The translations under genes were made by a program, and so were the position numbers. This document shows positions 8,249 to 20,222 of a DNA stretch of 64,000 bases, piece by piece (positions within the stretch are counted from its first letter, which is position 1; each line of letters begins with the position of its first letter). The stretch is from Novispirillum itersonii subsp. itersonii ATCC 12639 (GTDB lineage: Bacteria > Pseudomonadota > Alphaproteobacteria > Rhodospirillales > Rhodospirillaceae), in assembly GCF_000381985.1 (NCBI RefSeq), contig NZ_KB907346.1, positions 62,001-126,000 of the forward strand, read 5' to 3'. The notes beneath the pieces were generated by a model. That model was not told the DNA's origin, did not search any database, and worked only from the letters and a program-made list of their open reading frames with translations.

Positions 8249-8821
8249 TCAGCCGACCGGCCACAGCAGGGTCGCAACCCCCAAAGCCGCGAACAGCAGG
8301 GCCGCCCCGGTGCGGACCCATGCCAGCGGCACTTTTTTCGCCGCAGCCTCACCGATCAGTACTGCCGGGACATTGGCCAGCATCATCCCCAGCGTGGTCC
8401 CAAGGGTAACCATCAGTATCTGGTCATACCGGGCAGCCAGTGCAATGGTGGCAATCTGGGTTTTATCCCCGATCTCGACAAAAAAGAACGCCACCAGCGT
8501 CGTCAGGAACGGCCCGAACCGCGACGGCTTCGGGGCATCATCCTCGTCCATTTTGTCAGGGATCAACGCCCAGCCGGCCATCAGCAGGAAAGAGGCCCCC
8601 AGCGCCCAGCGGAACCAGTCGCCGGTCAGCCAGTCGGCCACCAGCGTGCCCACAACCGCCGCAACGGCGTGGTTGGCCAGCGTTGCCACCAGAATCCCCA
8701 GAATGATCGGCACCGGAGCCCGGAAGCGGACCGCCAGCAGCAGGGCAAGCAACTGGGTCTTATCACCGATCTCGACGATTGCGACCACCGCCATCGGCAC
8801 CAGCAGCGACTCAAGAATCAT
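8249..8821 (-). CDS. TMEM165/GDT1 family cation transporter (probable Mn2+ exporter)
   Basis: A 190-aa inner-membrane protein made of two repeats of three helices. Each repeat carries the family signature E-x-G-D-K-T: VAIVEIGDKTQLLAL near residue 15 and FFVEIGDKTQIATIAL near residue 117. Bacterial homologues such as MneA/MntX-type UPF0016 proteins export manganese. The ATG at 8821 begins directly before the first repeat; longer in-frame starts would translate the upstream riboswitch. The manganese riboswitch upstream strongly supports Mn2+ as substrate and induction by high Mn2+. Confidence 0.9.
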   Translation of the reverse strand: MILESLLVPMAVVAIVEIGDKTQLLALLLAVRFRAPVPIILGILVATLANHAVAAVVGTLVADWLTGDWFRWALGASFLLMAGWALIPDKMDEDDAPKPSRFGPFLTTLVAFFFVEIGDKTQIATIALAARYDQILMVTLGTTLGMMLANVPAVLIGEAAAKKVPLAWVRTGAALLFAALGVATLLWPVG

Positions 8822-8889
8822 GATTGAAAGCTCTCTCTTTGGGGGCCGGGCATGACCATTGGTTCGGTGTCTCCCCGGCCCCAACCGGA

Positions 8890-9050
8890 GTCACCGCAAC
8901 CAAAGGTCTCACCGACATCCCACGCCGGAGCTCTCTTCGCTCCGCCGGATCTGCCGCAGCCGCCATGATCCGGCCTTCGCCGGGATCAAGCCTGTTGACG
9001 ACTGCCCGCCTGAACATCCCGCAGGATTGGCGGTGGCTACTCCCCAATGA
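8890..9050 (-). promoter_or_regulatory. yybP-ykoY manganese riboswitch
   Basis: On the minus strand the leader contains both conserved blocks of the yybP-ykoY aptamer: GGGGAGTAG (9037-9045), then GAGACCTTTG (8901-8910) about 130 nt later, with helix-forming sequence between. It ends about 70-80 nt before the start codon of the GDT1-family gene, the kind of gene this riboswitch controls. Outer limits are approximate because I could not fold it. The remaining bases up to 9275 contain no gene. Confidence 0.85.
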
Positions 9051-9280
9051 TGAGGCCTGCTCTATGCCATAGAGGGGAGAGAGGACGCAAGGCGAAACTC
9101 GGGGCGCAAAAGCAAACCCCCCGGTCTGACCGGAACACCCTGCCCACCATGGTGCTCAAACAGTCTAACCGAGGGGTTGCCGGGCCTCTCTCTGCCACGT
9201 CGCATAGTTAGCATGTCGCATGCCAAAAGGCTGCTTCGCTATAAATGATATTTTTTCCATTCTTTCCAATGACATAAAAA

Positions 9281-9313
9281 AACACCCCCGGACGGTTTCC
9301 GCCGGGGGTGTTT
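9281..9313 (-). terminator. Terminator of the gcv operon
   Basis: AACACCCCCGG pairs with CCGGGGGTGTT around a short loop. On the minus strand it is followed by TTTTTTT. It lies about 65 bp past the gcvPB stop. Confidence 0.88.
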
Positions 9314-9379
9314 TCTGTTTTCGCAAAACGCAACGCAGTTCAGAAACTGCTTTTCAAACTGCCTGCGACTGCGGCGCAG

Positions 9380-10882
9380 TTACGCCTGCGGCGGTGTCCA
9401 GCGCAGCACCGGCTTCCGAGCGGCAAGGGTCTCATCCAGACGCCGACGCGGGGTATGCACCGGGGCCTGACGGAAGTATTCGGCATCACCGGCCTTCGCC
9501 CGTTCCGCCAGACCACGCACCGCTTCGATAAACTGATCGAGCGCGGCTTTGCTTTCCGTCTCGGTCGGCTCCATCAGCAGCGCCCCATGTACCACCAGCG
9601 GGAAGTACATGGTCATCGGGTGATACCCTTCGTCGATCAGCGCTTTGGCAAAGTCGAGGGTGGTGACACCGGTATCCTTCAGGAAGCGGTCATCAAACAG
9701 CGCCTCGTGCATCACCGGCCCCTCGAAAGAGGCTGACAGCACATCCGCCAGACGGGCATACAGGTAGTTGGCATTCAGCACGGCATCACCGGACACCTGC
9801 TGCAGACCGTCCTTCCCCAGTGCCAGCATATAAGCCAGAGCCCGGACGAACATGCCGAACTGACCGTGATAGCCCTTCATACGGCCAAACGGCTTCGCAT
9901 CGCCTTCCGCGTCGCGCTCATGCTCGACCAGCCGGAAGCCCTTGTCATCCCGCACCACGTAAGGCACCGGAGCATACGGGGCCAGCGCCGCGGACAGCAC
10001 GGTCGGGCCAGAGCCCGGACCACCGCCGCCATGCGGAGTCGAGAAGGTTTTGTGCAGGTTAATGTGCATGGCATCAACGCCCAGATCGGCGATGCGGATC
10101 CGCCCGACGACGGCGTTGAAGTTGGCGCCGTCCATATAGACGTAAGCCCCGGCCTCATGCACCACGCGGGAGATTTCGATCATCTCCGGCTCGAACAGAC
10201 CGCAGGTGTTGGGGTTGGTGATCATCACCGCCGCCACATGCGGGCCGAGCTTGGCCTTCACAGCCTCCACCGACACCCGGCCCGATTCCTCCGCCGGGAT
10301 GCTTTCCACCACATAGCCACAAATCGCGGCAGTGGCAGGGTTGGTGCCGTGGGCACTTTCCGGCACCAGAATGGTGGTGCGGTTTTCGCCACGGGCATCC
10401 ATCGCCGCCCGGATCGCCATCACCCCGCACAGTTCCCCGTGCGCCCCGGCTGCCGGAGACAGCGCCACCGCCGGCATGCCGGTCAGCTGCTTCAGCCAGT
10501 GCGACAGGGTATCCATCAGCTCCAGCGCGCCCTGCACGGTGGAAACCGGCTGAAACGGATGAATATCAGCCAGACCGGTCATCCGCGCCGCCTTTTCATT
10601 CAGGCGCGGATTGTACTTCATGGTGCAGGAGCCGAGCGGGAACAGACCGGTGTCGATCCCGTAGTTCTTCTGTGACAGGCGGGTGTAATGACGGACCACC
10701 TGCGGCTCAGCCAGACCCGGCAGGCCGACACCGCCCTTACGGCGCAGGCCGCCCAGACGGTCTTCATACGGCTCCACCGCCGGAACGTCGACAGCGGTAC
10801 GGTTCTGGTGGTCATATTCGAAGATCAGGCGTTCTTCGACCATCAGGCCCCGGTTGCCGGTAATGGTACGGGTCTCGGTCAT
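9380..10882 (-). CDS. gcvPB: Glycine dehydrogenase (decarboxylating) subunit 2
   Basis: A 500-aa protein, the C-terminal half of a split P-protein of the glycine cleavage system. With GcvPA it decarboxylates glycine and passes the aminomethyl group to lipoyl-GcvH. The PLP-lysine motif [20 protein letters not shown] is present, as are the [14 protein letters not shown] and [12 protein letters not shown] segments. It overlaps the end of gcvPA by 4 bp (ATGA) and is the last gene of the gcvT-H-PA-PB operon. Some relatives use one fused ~950-aa GcvP; the split form here is intact on both sides. Confidence 0.97.
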   Translation of the reverse strand: MTETRTITGNRGLMVEERLIFEYDHQNRTAVDVPAVEPYEDRLGGLRRKGGVGLPGLAEPQVVRHYTRLSQKNYGIDTGLFPLGSCTMKYNPRLNEKAARMTGLADIHPFQPVSTVQGALELMDTLSHWLKQLTGMPAVALSPAAGAHGELCGVMAIRAAMDARGENRTTILVPESAHGTNPATAAICGYVVESIPAEESGRVSVEAVKAKLGPHVAAVMITNPNTCGLFEPEMIEISRVVHEAGAYVYMDGANFNAVVGRIRIADLGVDAMHINLHKTFSTPHGGGGPGSGPTVLSAALAPYAPVPYVVRDDKGFRLVEHERDAEGDAKPFGRMKGYHGQFGMFVRALAYMLALGKDGLQQVSGDAVLNANYLYARLADVLSASFEGPVMHEALFDDRFLKDTGVTTLDFAKALIDEGYHPMTMYFPLVVHGALLMEPTETESKAALDQFIEAVRGLAERAKAGDAEYFRQAPVHTPRRRLDETLAARKPVLRWTPPQA

Positions 10883-12225
10883 GACAGCACCTCCTTCAGA
10901 CCGGCGACAAGGGCATCGAGGTCCTCATCGCTGTTCATTTCGGTCACGGCCACCAGCAGTACGCCGTCCAGTTCCGGGTAGGTCGGATAGAAGCGGCTGG
11001 CAGGCACCCCGGCCAGTACCTTCTTTGCCGTCAGGGCTTCCACCACATCAGCGGCGGGTTTATCGAAGGCAATCGCGAATTCATTGAAGAAAGTCGACGA
11101 CAGCACCTTCACCCCCGGCACCGCCGCCAGACGGCGGGCTGCTTCGACGGCGCGGGCATGGTTGTACTCCGCCAGCCCGGTGAAGCCCTTTTCCCCCAGC
11201 AGGGTCATGTGGATTGAGAACGCCGTCGCCACCAGACCGGAGTTGGTGCAGATGTTCGACGTCGCCTTCTCGCGGCGGATGTGCTGCTCGCGGGTCGACA
11301 GAGTCAGCACAAAGCCACGCTTGCCATCGACATCAACGGTTTCGCCGCACAGACGGCCCGGCATCTGACGCAGATACTTCGAACGGCTGGCGAACAGACC
11401 GACGCCCGGCCCCCCGAAGCCGACGGGCAGGGCCAGACTCTGGCCTTCCGCGACAACGATATCAGCGCCCATCTCTCCCGGGGTCTTCAGCAGGCCAAGG
11501 CTCAGCGGCTCGGTGGTGGCAACCACCAGCAGGGCCCCGGCCTCATGCACGGCGTCAGCCAGCGCCGAAAAGTCCTTCAGATGACCAAAGAAACCCGGTG
11601 TCTGCACGATAACGCAGGCGAGATCCTCATCAACCCGACCGATCAGATCTTCCAGACCCATCACGTCGGGGGGCAGGATTTCGACATCGACACCGGTGAA
11701 CTTCAGGAACGTGTCGGTGGTGTCCGCAAAGTGCGGATGCACACCACCGGACACCAGAACCTTCTTCCGCTTGGTGATGCGCTGCGCCATGGCAGCGGCT
11801 TCAGCGCAGGCGGTGGCGCCGTCATACATGGAGGCGTTGGCCACCTCCATGCCGGTCATCAGTGCCACCTGTGTCTGAAACTCAAACAGCACCTGCAGGG
11901 TGCCCTGGGCGATTTCCGGCTGGTAAGGGGTATACGCGGTCAGAAACTCACCGCGCTGAATCAGATAGTCGAGGGCCGCCGGGGTATGGTGACGGTAGTT
12001 GCCCGCCCCCAGAAACGCCGCAGCCTGCGAACAGTTCAGGTTTTTACCGGCCAGCGCTGCCATAGCGCGCTCAACCTGAAGCTCAGTCTTCTGGTTGGGC
12101 AGATCAATCGCCTCAGGGTGACGGGCCGCAGCCGGAACATCCCGGTACAGGGCGTCAACCGACTCCGCGCCGATGGCGGCCAGCATGGCCTGCCGGTCTT
12201 CGGCGGTCAGGGGAAGAAAACGCAT
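10879..12225 (-). CDS. gcvPA: Glycine dehydrogenase (decarboxylating) subunit 1
   Basis: A 448-aa N-terminal half of the split glycine decarboxylase. The start [19 protein letters not shown] and the [15 protein letters not shown] segment are typical. It lacks the PLP lysine, which is supplied by GcvPB in the heterotetramer. It follows gcvH by 72 bp and overlaps gcvPB by 4 bp, so the two subunits are probably translated in step. It belongs to the riboswitch-controlled gcv operon. Confidence 0.97.
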   Translation of the reverse strand: MRFLPLTAEDRQAMLAAIGAESVDALYRDVPAAARHPEAIDLPNQKTELQVERAMAALAGKNLNCSQAAAFLGAGNYRHHTPAALDYLIQRGEFLTAYTPYQPEIAQGTLQVLFEFQTQVALMTGMEVANASMYDGATACAEAAAMAQRITKRKKVLVSGGVHPHFADTTDTFLKFTGVDVEILPPDVMGLEDLIGRVDEDLACVIVQTPGFFGHLKDFSALADAVHEAGALLVVATTEPLSLGLLKTPGEMGADIVVAEGQSLALPVGFGGPGVGLFASRSKYLRQMPGRLCGETVDVDGKRGFVLTLSTREQHIRREKATSNICTNSGLVATAFSIHMTLLGEKGFTGLAEYNHARAVEAARRLAAVPGVKVLSSTFFNEFAIAFDKPAADVVEALTAKKVLAGVPASRFYPTYPELDGVLLVAVTEMNSDEDLDALVAGLKEVLS

Positions 12226-12297
12226 GATTCGTTATCCGTATTCCGTTATCCGGAAACAGCCCGACGAAACTCCGCCCGGCTGCCGTTTCAGGATGCC

Positions 12298-12672
12298 TTA
12301 CAGGCTGGCGACGAAAGCGTCGTAGGCGGCCTTATCCATCAGGCCTTCCAGATCGCCGGTGCCGGAGATGGTCACCTTAAAGAACCAGCCTTCCCCTTCC
12401 GGGTCACGGTTGACCAGCGCCGGGTCATCGACCAGCGCCTGATTGCCTTCGGTGACGGTGCCGCTGACCGGGGAATAGACGTCAGACGCCGCCTTCACCG
12501 ACTCGACAACAGCGGCTTCCTTGCCCTTGGACACGGCTTTACCGGCATCCGGGACTTCCACAAACACCACGTCGCCCAGCTGGCCCTGCGCAAAATCGGT
12601 GATGCCAACGGTGGCAACATCGCCGTCAACGGCGATCCATTCGTGTTCTTCAGTGAAATACAGAGTGGTCAT
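12298..12672 (-). CDS. gcvH: Glycine cleavage system H protein
   Basis: A 124-aa lipoyl-carrier protein of normal length. The lipoylation site is the lysine in [19 protein letters not shown]. The lipoyl arm shuttles the aminomethyl group from GcvPAB to GcvT, then delivers electrons to dihydrolipoamide dehydrogenase, which is not in this window. It starts 4 bp after the gcvT stop. Confidence 0.97.
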   Translation of the reverse strand: MTTLYFTEEHEWIAVDGDVATVGITDFAQGQLGDVVFVEVPDAGKAVSKGKEAAVVESVKAASDVYSPVSGTVTEGNQALVDDPALVNRDPEGEGWFFKVTISGTGDLEGLMDKAAYDAFVASL

Positions 12673-12676
12673 CGGA

Positions 12677-13816
12677 TTATCCCCGGTAATAGCGTTGTTC
12701 GACGAAGGGCAGGGTGACGACTCGGGCCGGAAGGGCCTTGCCGCGCACGATCAGGGACAGCGCGGTGCCGGGCTCGGCATAGGCGCTGGCGACGTATCCC
12801 ATGGCAATCGGACCATTCACCGACGGACCAAAGCCGCCGCTGGTCACTTCGCCGATGGTCTGGCCGTCGGTGGACTGAATTTCGGTATGGGCCCGGGCCG
12901 GGGCCCGGCCTTCGACCAGAATGCCGACCCGGCGGCGGGTGGTGCCGTTGGTCAGGTGGTCCGTAACGGTGGCAAAGCCGGGAAAACCGCCGTCAGCCTT
13001 ACGGCGCTTGCCAAGAGCAAATTCAAGCGCCGCTTCCACCGGGCTGGTGGTGGTGTCGATATCCGAACCGTACAGCGGCAGACCAGCTTCCAGACGCAGC
13101 GAGTCGCGCGCCCCCAGACCGGCGGGTTCGACGTCGGCGTGATCCAGCAGCTGACGCACCACATGGTCCGCCTGCGCCGCCGGGACCGAAATCTCGAACC
13201 CGTCTTCCCCGCTGTAGCCGGAGCGGGTGGCAAAGCACGGGACTCCGCAGATTTCCAGCGCACCAGCATCCATGAACACCATGCTGGCCGATGCCGGGGC
13301 AAAATGGGCCAGAACCGCCCCGGCCTTCGGCCCCTGCAGGGCGATCAGCGCCCGGTCTTCGTGGCGTTCAATCTTCACCCGGTCGCCGATGGTGGCCTGC
13401 ATATAGGCGAAATCCGCCTCCTTACAGCCGGCATTGACCACCACGAACCACTTCTGCTGTCCGTCGGCGGTCTGGCCAAGATTGCAGACCATCAGGTCGT
13501 CGCGGATGCCGCCCTCATCGTTCATCAGCAGGGTATAGCGCTGACGGCCCGGCTTCAGCTCTTTCAGCGAGCCGGGCGTCAGGCTTTCCAGCGCTGCGGC
13601 GACGTCGGCACCGGTCAGGGTTGCCTGCCCCATGTGGGAGACGTCAAACAACGCGGCGGCAGTCCGGCACTGGGTGTGTTCGGCAATGATGCCCGCCGGA
13701 TACTGAACCGGCATATCATAGCCCGCGAAAGGCACCATACGGGCCCCCAGCGAACGGTGCAGGGCATCAAGCGGGACCTGTTTCAGGGGCGCGGCGGAAG
13801 TGTCGGAAGCGGACAC
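12677..13816 (-). CDS. gcvT: Aminomethyltransferase (glycine cleavage T protein)
   Basis: GcvT transfers the methylene group from the lipoyl arm of GcvH to tetrahydrofolate, releasing ammonia. The GTG at 13816, preceded by GAGGA, gives a 379-aa protein of usual length beginning just before the conserved [20 protein letters not shown]. The frame is open farther upstream but that part runs toward the riboswitch and lacks similarity. The DVSHMGQ folate-domain motif and [13 protein letters not shown] are present. First gene of the gcvT-H-PA-PB operon. Confidence 0.95.
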   Translation of the reverse strand: MSASDTSAAPLKQVPLDALHRSLGARMVPFAGYDMPVQYPAGIIAEHTQCRTAAALFDVSHMGQATLTGADVAAALESLTPGSLKELKPGRQRYTLLMNDEGGIRDDLMVCNLGQTADGQQKWFVVVNAGCKEADFAYMQATIGDRVKIERHEDRALIALQGPKAGAVLAHFAPASASMVFMDAGALEICGVPCFATRSGYSGEDGFEISVPAAQADHVVRQLLDHADVEPAGLGARDSLRLEAGLPLYGSDIDTTTSPVEAALEFALGKRRKADGGFPGFATVTDHLTNGTTRRRVGILVEGRAPARAHTEIQSTDGQTIGEVTSGGFGPSVNGPIAMGYVASAYAEPGTALSLIVRGKALPARVVTLPFVEQRYYRG

Positions 13817-13959
13817 GGCGGCAGTCCTCGGACAGAAGGGGCACAGACCAGACCCTGCCATATCCGGCAGCGCCCAGGATTGAGTGCCTCCCTCTGTCTC
13901 ACGACCTGAAAGATTCACGCCGGATCCTGGCGACTCCGTCATCGGGAGCGGGAAACCGG

Positions 13960-14125
13960 CGTTTACTTCTTCGGTGAGTGCGTCCCGCGCTGCGGGTCAC
14001 ACTGCTTTCCAGAGGTCCGTCCCCCCGCGGTCCTTTTGCCTGAGAGTTTCCGGAGGCGGTTGCTCCTTCGGCGCCGTTTTACCGTGTGGGTAAAACGATC
14101 TCTTCCACGGGGTTCGTTCGGTCTG
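13960..14125 (-). promoter_or_regulatory. Tandem glycine riboswitch of the gcv operon
   Basis: The minus-strand leader contains the conserved glycine-aptamer strings GCGCCGAAGGAGCAA and AACTCTCAGGCAAAAGGAC. A second, weaker aptamer follows (GGACCTCTGGAAAGC, then CACCGAAGAAGTAAACGCCG). Limits are approximate. It lies about 150 nt upstream of gcvT and should switch the operon on with glycine. The rest of the gap up to 14404 holds divergent promoters and no gene I can support. Confidence 0.9.
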
Positions 14126-14404
14126 CTCAACATGACCTGAGGCGCCGGTACGGTCAAGCCCCCAACAGGATCAGGGTCCGCTTTAACAGAGAAACCTTGG
14201 TAAATCCCTGTGTCTTTCGGATGAGGGCATGCAGCTTCTGCCGCTGTAACCGGCAATATTTGCCGACTGAACCCTCTGCAATCCCTACACTTTATTAACA
14301 TTCCCGGCGTTACCATACAGGCATCACCGGGGGGTGAGGGCAGGTCTGCTATCCCCTTCGGCTTCCGGCCCGCAGGGGCCGTTCACTGTCGGGGATTAAC
14401 ACCG

Positions 14405-15061
14405 ATGTCGATTGCCACCCCATCGCTTGCTCCGTCCGCGCCGGTCTTCTCGGTCCCCGCGGCCCTGTCCGATGTCCCGGATGCCGAACGGCAGGCATGG
14501 CGTGATCTGACCGCCTACGTCCGCGCTCTGCGCGACGGCGTTCCGCCGCTGACCCGTATTCTCAGCGATCTTCTGGCAACCCCCGGGGCTGCCAGCGTGT
14601 CAGATCTGAATACACTGGTGAATGCCGTGACCGGACGGCTGGGGGCCTCGCTGCGCGGCATGGTCCTGTCCCTGCTGCCCTCTCTGGGCGACGGGATCGA
14701 ATTTCAGGCCGGGGAACAGGACCGGGCGCTGTATGCGGTGAATGCCATCAGCCCGGCAACCCGTGGTGCCCTGCACCTGCTGCTGGCCCCGGAAACCGAA
14801 TTGGCCGACCAGTTCTCGATTCTGGAAGCGATCGCCCGGTTTGTCACCCTGTGGCGCTTTACCGAGGCCAGCGCCCGCGCGGCGTGGGTTGACCCCACCG
14901 ACAGCAACGTGCTGTGGGCCAGCGTACAGCGTATGGCCCGCCGGGTGGAAAAAGGCGACTGCCGCCTGCGCCTGAACACCGATGGCACCAACACGCTGGT
15001 GCTGCGCTGCCCGGAGGGACAGGTTCTGGCGGCGTGGACCATGCCAAAGCCGATTCGCTAA
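14405..15061 (+). CDS. Hypothetical protein, 218 aa
   Basis: A 218-aa soluble protein of no family I recognise. It has an Ala/Pro-rich N-terminal tail of about 25 residues, then a mostly helical region. It has no signal peptide or membrane segment, and one Cys near the C-terminus (VLRCPEGQV). It is transcribed divergently from the gcv operon and converges on gyrB, with a strong bidirectional terminator between. The GC content and third-position bias match the neighbouring core genes, so it is probably a real lineage-specific gene. Confidence 0.7.
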   Translation: MSIATPSLAPSAPVFSVPAALSDVPDAERQAWRDLTAYVRALRDGVPPLTRILSDLLATPGAASVSDLNTLVNAVTGRLGASLRGMVLSLLPSLGDGIEFQAGEQDRALYAVNAISPATRGALHLLLAPETELADQFSILEAIARFVTLWRFTEASARAAWVDPTDSNVLWASVQRMARRVEKGDCRLRLNTDGTNTLVLRCPEGQVLAAWTMPKPIR

Positions 15062-15089
15062 CGGCTGCTATAACCACCGAAGACGAAAA

Positions 15090-15123
15090 ACAACGGGGGA
15101 GACCATGCAGTCTCCCCCGTTGT
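15090..15123. terminator. Bidirectional terminator between the 218-aa ORF and gyrB
   Basis: A perfect 13-bp stem (ACAACGGGGGAGA with TCTCCCCCGTTGT) has an 8-nt loop. TTTTG follows on plus and TTTTTCGTC on minus. It separates two convergent genes. Confidence 0.88.
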
Positions 15124-15143
15124 TTTGACGCCTCTGGCCCCGA

Positions 15144-17603
<2,460 letters not shown>

Positions 17604-17679
17604 TCAGACAGACTCTGGCAGACGTAAAAACCGGCAACAAACCGCAGGTGCAAAACAGGGCGCACCAAGGCGGGGCATT

Positions 17680-18876
17680 TTAGTGCAAACCGCCGTCCCG
17701 AACCTCAAAAAACTGCGCCCGCGCCCCGAAAGAGGCAAACAGCGCATGATCGGTACCGGTCAGCCAGGCCTGCGCCCCCAGCCCACAGAGGGCATCATAC
17801 AGGGCATCCCGGCGCTGGGCATCCAGATGGGCCGCAACCTCGTCGAGCAGCAGCAGCGGCGCCATTCCCCGGTGCAGGGCCTGCACCCGGGCCTGTGCCA
17901 GCAGAATCGCAATCAGCACCGCCTTCTGCTCTCCGGTGGAACACTGCGCCGTCGGCAGGCTTTTCCCGTGATGATGAACCACCAGATCTGTCCGGTGCGG
18001 GCCCTCGCCGGGGGCACCTGCCGCCTCTTTCGGGCGGTGATCGGTCAGCAGACGGCGATAGGTTTCCTCCGCCTCCAGGGCCGTGTGATCTTCCAGAAGA
18101 CGCTCGACGAAGCCATCCAGCCCGATATCAGCGGACGGAAACGGGCCGGTCGCCTGCTCCAGCGCCCGGGACAGGCGGGCCGCCACATCCCGCCGGGCCG
18201 CAGCGACAGCGATGCCATGTTCGGCCATGGCATCTTCCAGCCCTTCATACCAGGCCCGCTCACGCACGCCGTCCTTCAGCAGCTTGTTCCGCTGCCGCCA
18301 CGCCGAGTCGTAGGCCGACAGACGGCCCGCATGATCGGGATAAAGGCCAAAGACCAGCCGGTCAAAAAAACGCCGCCGCCCGGACGCCGCCTCAACAAAC
18401 AGACGGTCCATCGCCGGGGTCAGCCAGATGGCGGACAGAACTGCGCCCAGTTCCGCCTGGGCCCGGACCGGCTCGCCATTGATATGCACAATCCGGCGGT
18501 CTGACGGTCCGGCTTCCCGCCCGGTCCCGATCGCCACCTCACCGCCGGGGGTCTGAAGGCGGGCGGCAACGGCCCACGCCCCCTGAACCCCACCGGCGGC
18601 ACCATGGCGCACCACCTCGTGCAGGCGGGCCCGGCGCAGCCCCCGACCGGGCGCCAGAAACGACACCGCTTCCAGCAGGTTGGTCTTTCCCGCCCCATTG
18701 GGGCCGGTCAGCACAACGGGGCGCAGGTCCGTTTCAAGACGGGCATACGCGTAGGACCGGAAGTCGGTCATGGTCAGGCGGGTCACGCCCACCGGCGGAA
18801 GGGGAGAAACCGGGGCGGGAGAAGGCACGGCAGGCCCTGCACCCCCGCCCTGCGGCAGCAGCGGCAGATCAGACAC
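17680..18876 (-). CDS. recF: DNA replication and repair protein RecF
   Basis: A 398-aa SMC-like ABC ATPase that helps load RecA at gaps together with RecO and RecR. Walker A is LTGPNGAGKTNLLEAV, the ABC signature is STGEQKAVLIAILLA and Walker B is PLLLLDEVAAHLD. The GTG at 18876 overlaps the dnaN stop by 8 bp. This start gives a Pro-rich extension of about 30 residues before the conserved VTRLTMTDFRSY, so a downstream GTG at that point is a possible alternative. Confidence 0.95.
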   Translation of the reverse strand: MSDLPLLPQGGGAGPAVPSPAPVSPLPPVGVTRLTMTDFRSYAYARLETDLRPVVLTGPNGAGKTNLLEAVSFLAPGRGLRRARLHEVVRHGAAGGVQGAWAVAARLQTPGGEVAIGTGREAGPSDRRIVHINGEPVRAQAELGAVLSAIWLTPAMDRLFVEAASGRRRFFDRLVFGLYPDHAGRLSAYDSAWRQRNKLLKDGVRERAWYEGLEDAMAEHGIAVAAARRDVAARLSRALEQATGPFPSADIGLDGFVERLLEDHTALEAEETYRRLLTDHRPKEAAGAPGEGPHRTDLVVHHHGKSLPTAQCSTGEQKAVLIAILLAQARVQALHRGMAPLLLLDEVAAHLDAQRRDALYDALCGLGAQAWLTGTDHALFASFGARAQFFEVRDGGLH

Positions 18877-19990
18877 GCATCGGCATCAGAACATAGACCG
18901 CAGAGGCATCCGCCACTTCGCGGATCACGGTCGGAGAGGCGGCATCAGCCATGGCAAAGCGGGCAGCATCGCCTTCCACCTGTGCCATGATGTCGAGCAG
19001 ATAACGGCTGTTGAAGCCGATCTCCAGCGCGGCAGCAGCGTAAGAGCATTCCAGCTCTTCCACCGCGCTGCCAGCCTCCGGCGAGGAGGCCGACAGGGTG
19101 ACAGTGCCCCGGTCAACGGCGACCTTGATCGCCCGGCTCTTTTCGGTGGAAATCGCCGACACACGGTCGACCGCATCCGAGAACAGCTTCTTGTCGACTT
19201 CGAGGATCTTGTCGTTGTCCTGCGGGATCACCCGCTCATAATCCGGGAAGGTGCCGTCAATCAGCTTGGAGGTCAGGGTCCCACCATGACCGAAGCTGAA
19301 CCGCACCTTGGTATCCGACAGGGCAATGGTGACATCCAGCGCGCCCTCGTCGATCAGCTTCCGCAGTTCCGTCACCGCCTTGCGCGGCACGATCACGCCC
19401 GGCATCGCCGCCGCGCCTTCCGGCAGCGGCACTTCCACCCGGGCCAGACGGTGCCCGTCGGTGGCCACGGCCCGCAGCACCGGCACCCCGGACGAGGTGG
19501 CGGCATGCAGATAGATGCCATTCAGATAATAGCGGGTTTCTTCGGTGGAGATCGCAAACTTGGTGCGGTCAATCAGGGTCTGAAGATCAGACGCCGCCAG
19601 CGTGAAGGTATGGGTCGGATCCCCGGCCCCCAGATTGGGGAAATCCTCAACCGGCAGACACGGCAGGGCGAAGCGGGACCGGCCGGACCGCAGAGTCATC
19701 TGCGCATCCCCGGGGGTCTGCGACAGTTCGACCTGCGCACCGTCCGGCAGCTTGCGGATAATATCGTACAGGGTATGCGCCGGGGCAGTGATCGCCCCGT
19801 CAACCGTCACATCGGCAGTCACCGTCTCAACGATCGCCAGATCCAGATCGGTGGCACTCAGGGCCAGACCGCCATCACGGGCTTCCAGCTTCACGTTGGA
19901 CAGAATGGGGATGGTATTCCGGCGTTCAACCACACTCTGGACGTGGCCAAGGGCCTTGAGAAGCGTACTGCGCTCGATGGTCAGTTTCAC
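18869..19990 (-). CDS. dnaN: DNA polymerase III subunit beta (sliding clamp)
   Basis: A 373-aa clamp protein of standard length that forms a ring dimer around DNA and tethers the replicative polymerase. The N-terminus MKLTIERSTLLKALGHVQSV and the C-terminus ending YVLMPMRV are characteristic, the latter forming part of the partner-binding pocket. It lies between dnaA and recF on the same strand, with a 232-bp gap to dnaA that contains a hairpin. Confidence 0.98.
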   Translation of the reverse strand: MKLTIERSTLLKALGHVQSVVERRNTIPILSNVKLEARDGGLALSATDLDLAIVETVTADVTVDGAITAPAHTLYDIIRKLPDGAQVELSQTPGDAQMTLRSGRSRFALPCLPVEDFPNLGAGDPTHTFTLAASDLQTLIDRTKFAISTEETRYYLNGIYLHAATSSGVPVLRAVATDGHRLARVEVPLPEGAAAMPGVIVPRKAVTELRKLIDEGALDVTIALSDTKVRFSFGHGGTLTSKLIDGTFPDYERVIPQDNDKILEVDKKLFSDAVDRVSAISTEKSRAIKVAVDRGTVTLSASSPEAGSAVEELECSYAAAALEIGFNSRYLLDIMAQVEGDAARFAMADAASPTVIREVADASAVYVLMPMRV

Positions 19991-20158
19991 GGTCGCGCTC
20001 TCACCTGTTGTGAGCGCCCGCTCGGTCCGTCGGGGGAGCCCCAGAACAGCCGCCGCGGGGCGGGTTAAACCAACCGGCCGGGGGCCGGATTCCGCATGGC
20101 AAAAAAGCCGGAGGGACGGGCGCGGAAGTATAGCATAAGGCCCGTCGCCTCAAAGGAA

Positions 20159-20202
20159 ATTTGCCCATCTCCGGAAGGGGTGCCCCCCGGAAACGGGCAA
20201 AT
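20159..20202 (-). terminator. Hairpin after dnaA
   Basis: ATTTGCCC and GGGCAAAT pair perfectly around an inner CCGG/CCGG helix. The minus strand then runs TTTCCTTT. It lies about 20 bp past the dnaA stop and may reduce read-through into dnaN. Confidence 0.6.
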
Positions 20203-20222
20203 CCGATCGGAAAAGAGAAAAA

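Noticed and set aside
8811-9047. 78-codon minus-strand frame upstream of the GDT1-family gene
   Set aside because: It translates the manganese riboswitch and the RNA motif explains the conservation.
11281-12717. 478-codon plus-strand frame over gcvPA/gcvH
   Set aside because: It is the antisense shadow of high-GC genes; the opposite strand encodes clear glycine cleavage proteins.
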